DNA from: an uncultured Opitutia bacterium | Lineage (GTDB): Bacteria; Verrucomicrobiota; Verrucomicrobiia; Opitutales; Opitutaceae | Assembly: GCA_903820035.1 (NCBI GenBank) | Contig: CAIJFT010000247.1 | Location: 1 to 37,326, forward strand | Reading direction: 5' to 3' | DNA: 37,326 nt | Part shown: one piece after another, positions 35,481-37,326 of the stretch | Layout: each line of letters starts with the position of its first letter | Position numbering within the stretch: position 1 is the stretch's first letter | Notes under the pieces: generated by a model | Database searches by the model: none | The model's input: the letters and a program-made list of their open reading frames with translations, nothing else | Told to the model about the DNA's origin: nothing | Translations under genes and position numbers: made by a program

Positions 35481-35528
35481 GAGCTGAGGGGATGGTTCCG
35501 TTTGAGGGGTAAAGTGGAGCGGGAGCGA

Positions 35529-36995
35529 TCAGGGCTCGTCGTCGCCCAGACCGGCTTTCTTTTTCCGTTTGGCCTCCGCCTTGGCGGTATTCGGCGGCGG
35601 GAGTGACTTGATTTGCTCGAGCCGTTCGCCGAGGTAACTGGCCGCGGGCCGGCCCAACGGTCCGTGTTCACCGACCAGATACATCGGCCGGTACAGGTGA
35701 CCCAGGGCCGGATTTACGCCGGCCAACAACATCTGGGCATCGGGATGCGCGTTGCGGATCATGGCCGAGGTCTGGAAGCTTTGGTCGGCGGAGGAGATCA
35801 GCACGGCGTCCTTGGCCCAGGTGCGGCCGCCGTCGGTCGTTTTCCACCAACCCACTTCGTCGCGCCCCGGGTTGCCCAGGCCGAGGATCATCCGGGTCGT
35901 CGTGGGTGAATCGACGACAAAGTCACCGTCGTTCACGTGACCCATCCCCGCGGCGACTTCCACCGGCTTTTGCCAGGCCTTTCCGTCCCAGCGATAATAA
36001 CGCACCTTCTGCGCAAACGGGAAACACAGCTGGGGCCGGCCCTCGGCGTCGACATGGGTCGTGCCGTGGCTGGGGCGGTCCTTGCCGGTGACCTCGATGC
36101 GCGCGAGGCGATCGGCGTCTTCCTTGGTGACCGGCGCCGCCAGACTCTGCCCTTGCACGTTGCGCCAGGAGCCATCACGGCAATCCATCACCATGTAGTA
36201 AGTGTCCTGCCGCTGCGCGTTATGTTTGGGGTTGGCGCAGGGATGGTAGACGTACGAGGCGGTGATCGTGTCGCCCTTGCCCTGGTCGAACCAGGCGTAC
36301 CAGGAATCATCCACCGTCGGTGAAGCGGCGCTCACCTTGTGTTTCAGCACCGAGACCGGGGCGGAGAAGGTGCGGCCATCGTCCACCGATTTCTGGTAAA
36401 CCCAGTCACTGCGGTGGCCGCCGTGGCGGTAAAACAAATACAGGTCGCCGTTGGCGAGTTTGATCCACTGGTTGTAGGTGCCGAACGGCGGGATGTTGTC
36501 CAGCGTCCGCCACGCGGAAATGTCGCCGGGCTTCTGCGAGACGACGTGGGTCATCTTGCCCTTGGTGCCCATGAAGAATTCCCCGAGCGGGTTCGGGCCG
36601 TACTTGGCTTCGCCGCCGTGGGAGCCGAACACGAGATGAATATAGCCTTGGCGGTCGACGATGAGCGCCGGTTTGCCGTGGTTATCAAGCTCGCCCTTGT
36701 CGATCTGGTCGGGCGACTTGCCCATGGTATTGATTCCGGCCTGAACGGGCCCGATCCACGTTCCCGTGGCGTGGACGTAGGCGGCCACGTACGGGTCTTC
36801 GTGCGGACCTTGGTAGGCGACATAGGTGACGCCCTGGTAGTGCTCGCCCGCGGGATGCTGCAGCGTGCTGAGGACGTTGCCGTAGCCGTTGTCGGCGAAG
36901 TGATCGACGTTGGCGCCGGCGCAAAGGCTGCCGGCGGCCAGTGCGCCCAGCCACCAGAAGATCGGGCGGCACGAGGAAGGACGAGAGCGTTTCAT
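35529..36995 (-). CDS. Secreted BNR_4-family protein, possible PL24/PL25-type lyase
   Basis: 488 residues with a signal peptide of about 28 (ending SLCAGA). The sequence follows the BNR_4 (PF15892) beta-propeller pattern: YQGVTYVAYQGPHEDPYVAA, then LDNHGKPALIVDRQGYIHLV, VFGSHGGEAK, TYNQWIKLANGDLYLFYRHG and a later HVNDGDFVVDSPTTTRMILG. BNR_4 proteins include the ulvan lyases of PL24 and PL25, where two His, a Tyr and an Arg around these positions act in catalysis (from memory); here the His of LDNHG and GSHGG and the Tyr/Arg of TYNQW and FYRHG are present. Lyase activity on a sulfated uronate-containing polysaccharide is therefore plausible but unproven. It sits between a receptor and two sulfatases. 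The C-terminus is charged and Lys-rich. Confidence 0.8.
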   Translation of the reverse strand: MKRSRPSSCRPIFWWLGALAAGSLCAGANVDHFADNGYGNVLSTLQHPAGEHYQGVTYVAYQGPHEDPYVAAYVHATGTWIGPVQAGINTMGKSPDQIDKGELDNHGKPALIVDRQGYIHLVFGSHGGEAKYGPNPLGEFFMGTKGKMTHVVSQKPGDISAWRTLDNIPPFGTYNQWIKLANGDLYLFYRHGGHRSDWVYQKSVDDGRTFSAPVSVLKHKVSAASPTVDDSWYAWFDQGKGDTITASYVYHPCANPKHNAQRQDTYYMVMDCRDGSWRNVQGQSLAAPVTKEDADRLARIEVTGKDRPSHGTTHVDAEGRPQLCFPFAQKVRYYRWDGKAWQKPVEVAAGMGHVNDGDFVVDSPTTTRMILGLGNPGRDEVGWWKTTDGGRTWAKDAVLISSADQSFQTSAMIRNAHPDAQMLLAGVNPALGHLYRPMYLVGEHGPLGRPAASYLGERLEQIKSLPPPNTAKAEAKRKKKAGLGDDEP

Positions 36996-37071
36996 GGTTC
37001 GAAAGGTGAGGGCGACGATGCGGGTCGCGGGGTCGATCGCGAATCATAACGGCAGCGCCCATTGCGGCGCG

Positions 37072-37326
37072 TTACAGGTCGAAGCCCAGGCTGAGGATGA
37101 ACTGCCGCGGATCGATGATCCGGTAGGCGTAGGTGCTGCCGTCGGGATTAACGGCGACACTTTGCAGCCGGCCGCCCTCGCAGGCGTTGCGCACATTGAG
37201 GCGGGCCTTCGCGCGAATTTTGTCGCTGAAGAGCCGGAATTTGTAGCCGGCCGACAGATCCATGTAATAGCGCGCGCGGCTCCAAAACGGTTTGTTGATG
37301 TCGAGATCGAGCACGGCACCGGCGAA
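37072..37326 (-). CDS. TonB-dependent receptor C-terminus (TBDR5), partial at window edge
   Basis: Only the last 84 codons lie in the window; the gene enters from the right edge. The visible part is the final barrel strands, ending VNPDGSTYAYRIIDPRQF and then ILSLGFDL, with the aromatic/hydrophobic C-terminal signature of outer-membrane proteins. It is almost the same as the end of the receptor at 29055-32396, so the two are close paralogues. It precedes the BNR_4-like gene by 76 bases and is probably the first visible gene of the sulfatase operon. Confidence 0.9.
   Translation of the reverse strand, partial: FAGAVLDLDINKPFWSRARYYMDLSAGYKFRLFSDKIRAKARLNVRNACEGGRLQSVAVNPDGSTYAYRIIDPRQFILSLGFDL

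Overview
The window looks like the chromosome of a GC-rich, glycan-degrading bacterium of the PVC group, most likely an Opitutaceae-type verrucomicrobium. This is inferred from gene content: four long TonB-dependent receptors (TBDRs) plus part of a fifth and no SusD, several secreted sulfatases, a FecI/FecR pair, a Tat-exported Gfo/Idh/MocA protein and a TMTC-like TPR membrane protein. No rRNA, tRNA, insertion sequence, phage gene or CRISPR array was seen. Nearly every start codon lacks a Shine-Dalgarno sequence.

Region A (1-8742, minus strand) runs TBDR, possible small membrane peptide, TBDR, FAD-dependent oxidoreductase, c-type cytochrome (cut by the window edge). It reads as uptake plus extracytoplasmic oxidation of an unknown substrate. 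An AraC-type regulator is transcribed divergently from the first receptor, with a short inverted repeat in the shared 72-base gap.

Region B (9786-19000) holds regulation and housekeeping: a hybrid sensor kinase with a periplasmic solute-binding domain, a SixA-type phosphohistidine phosphatase, malate:quinone oxidoreductase with a probable terminator, a Gfo/Idh/MocA oxidoreductase, a 595-base stretch without a gene that contains a degenerate 9-base tandem repeat, and a TMTC-like membrane/TPR protein.

Region C (19048-27469, plus strand) is a candidate cell-surface-signalling glycan locus: ECF sigma factor, FecR anti-sigma factor overlapping it by 14 bases, a TBDR with an N-terminal STN signalling domain, a NagX/HGSNAT-like membrane acetyltransferase, a heparinase-I-fold polysaccharide lyase and a secreted alpha/beta-hydrolase esterase. 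The inferred logic is that substrate binding at the receptor signals through FecR to the sigma factor, and the enzymes break down and deacylate or reacetylate an amino-sugar- or uronate-containing glycan.

Region D (27647-37326, minus strand) is a sulfated-polysaccharide locus: TBDR (partial), BNR_4/PL24-PL25-like protein, two sulfatases, a second closely related TBDR and a third sulfatase, with gaps of 22-77 bases that suggest one transcript. The most interesting shared signal is a [VI]-x-L-x-P-F-x-V motif just before the plug of all four complete receptors, including after the STN domain of the signalling receptor, which is where a TonB box should lie.
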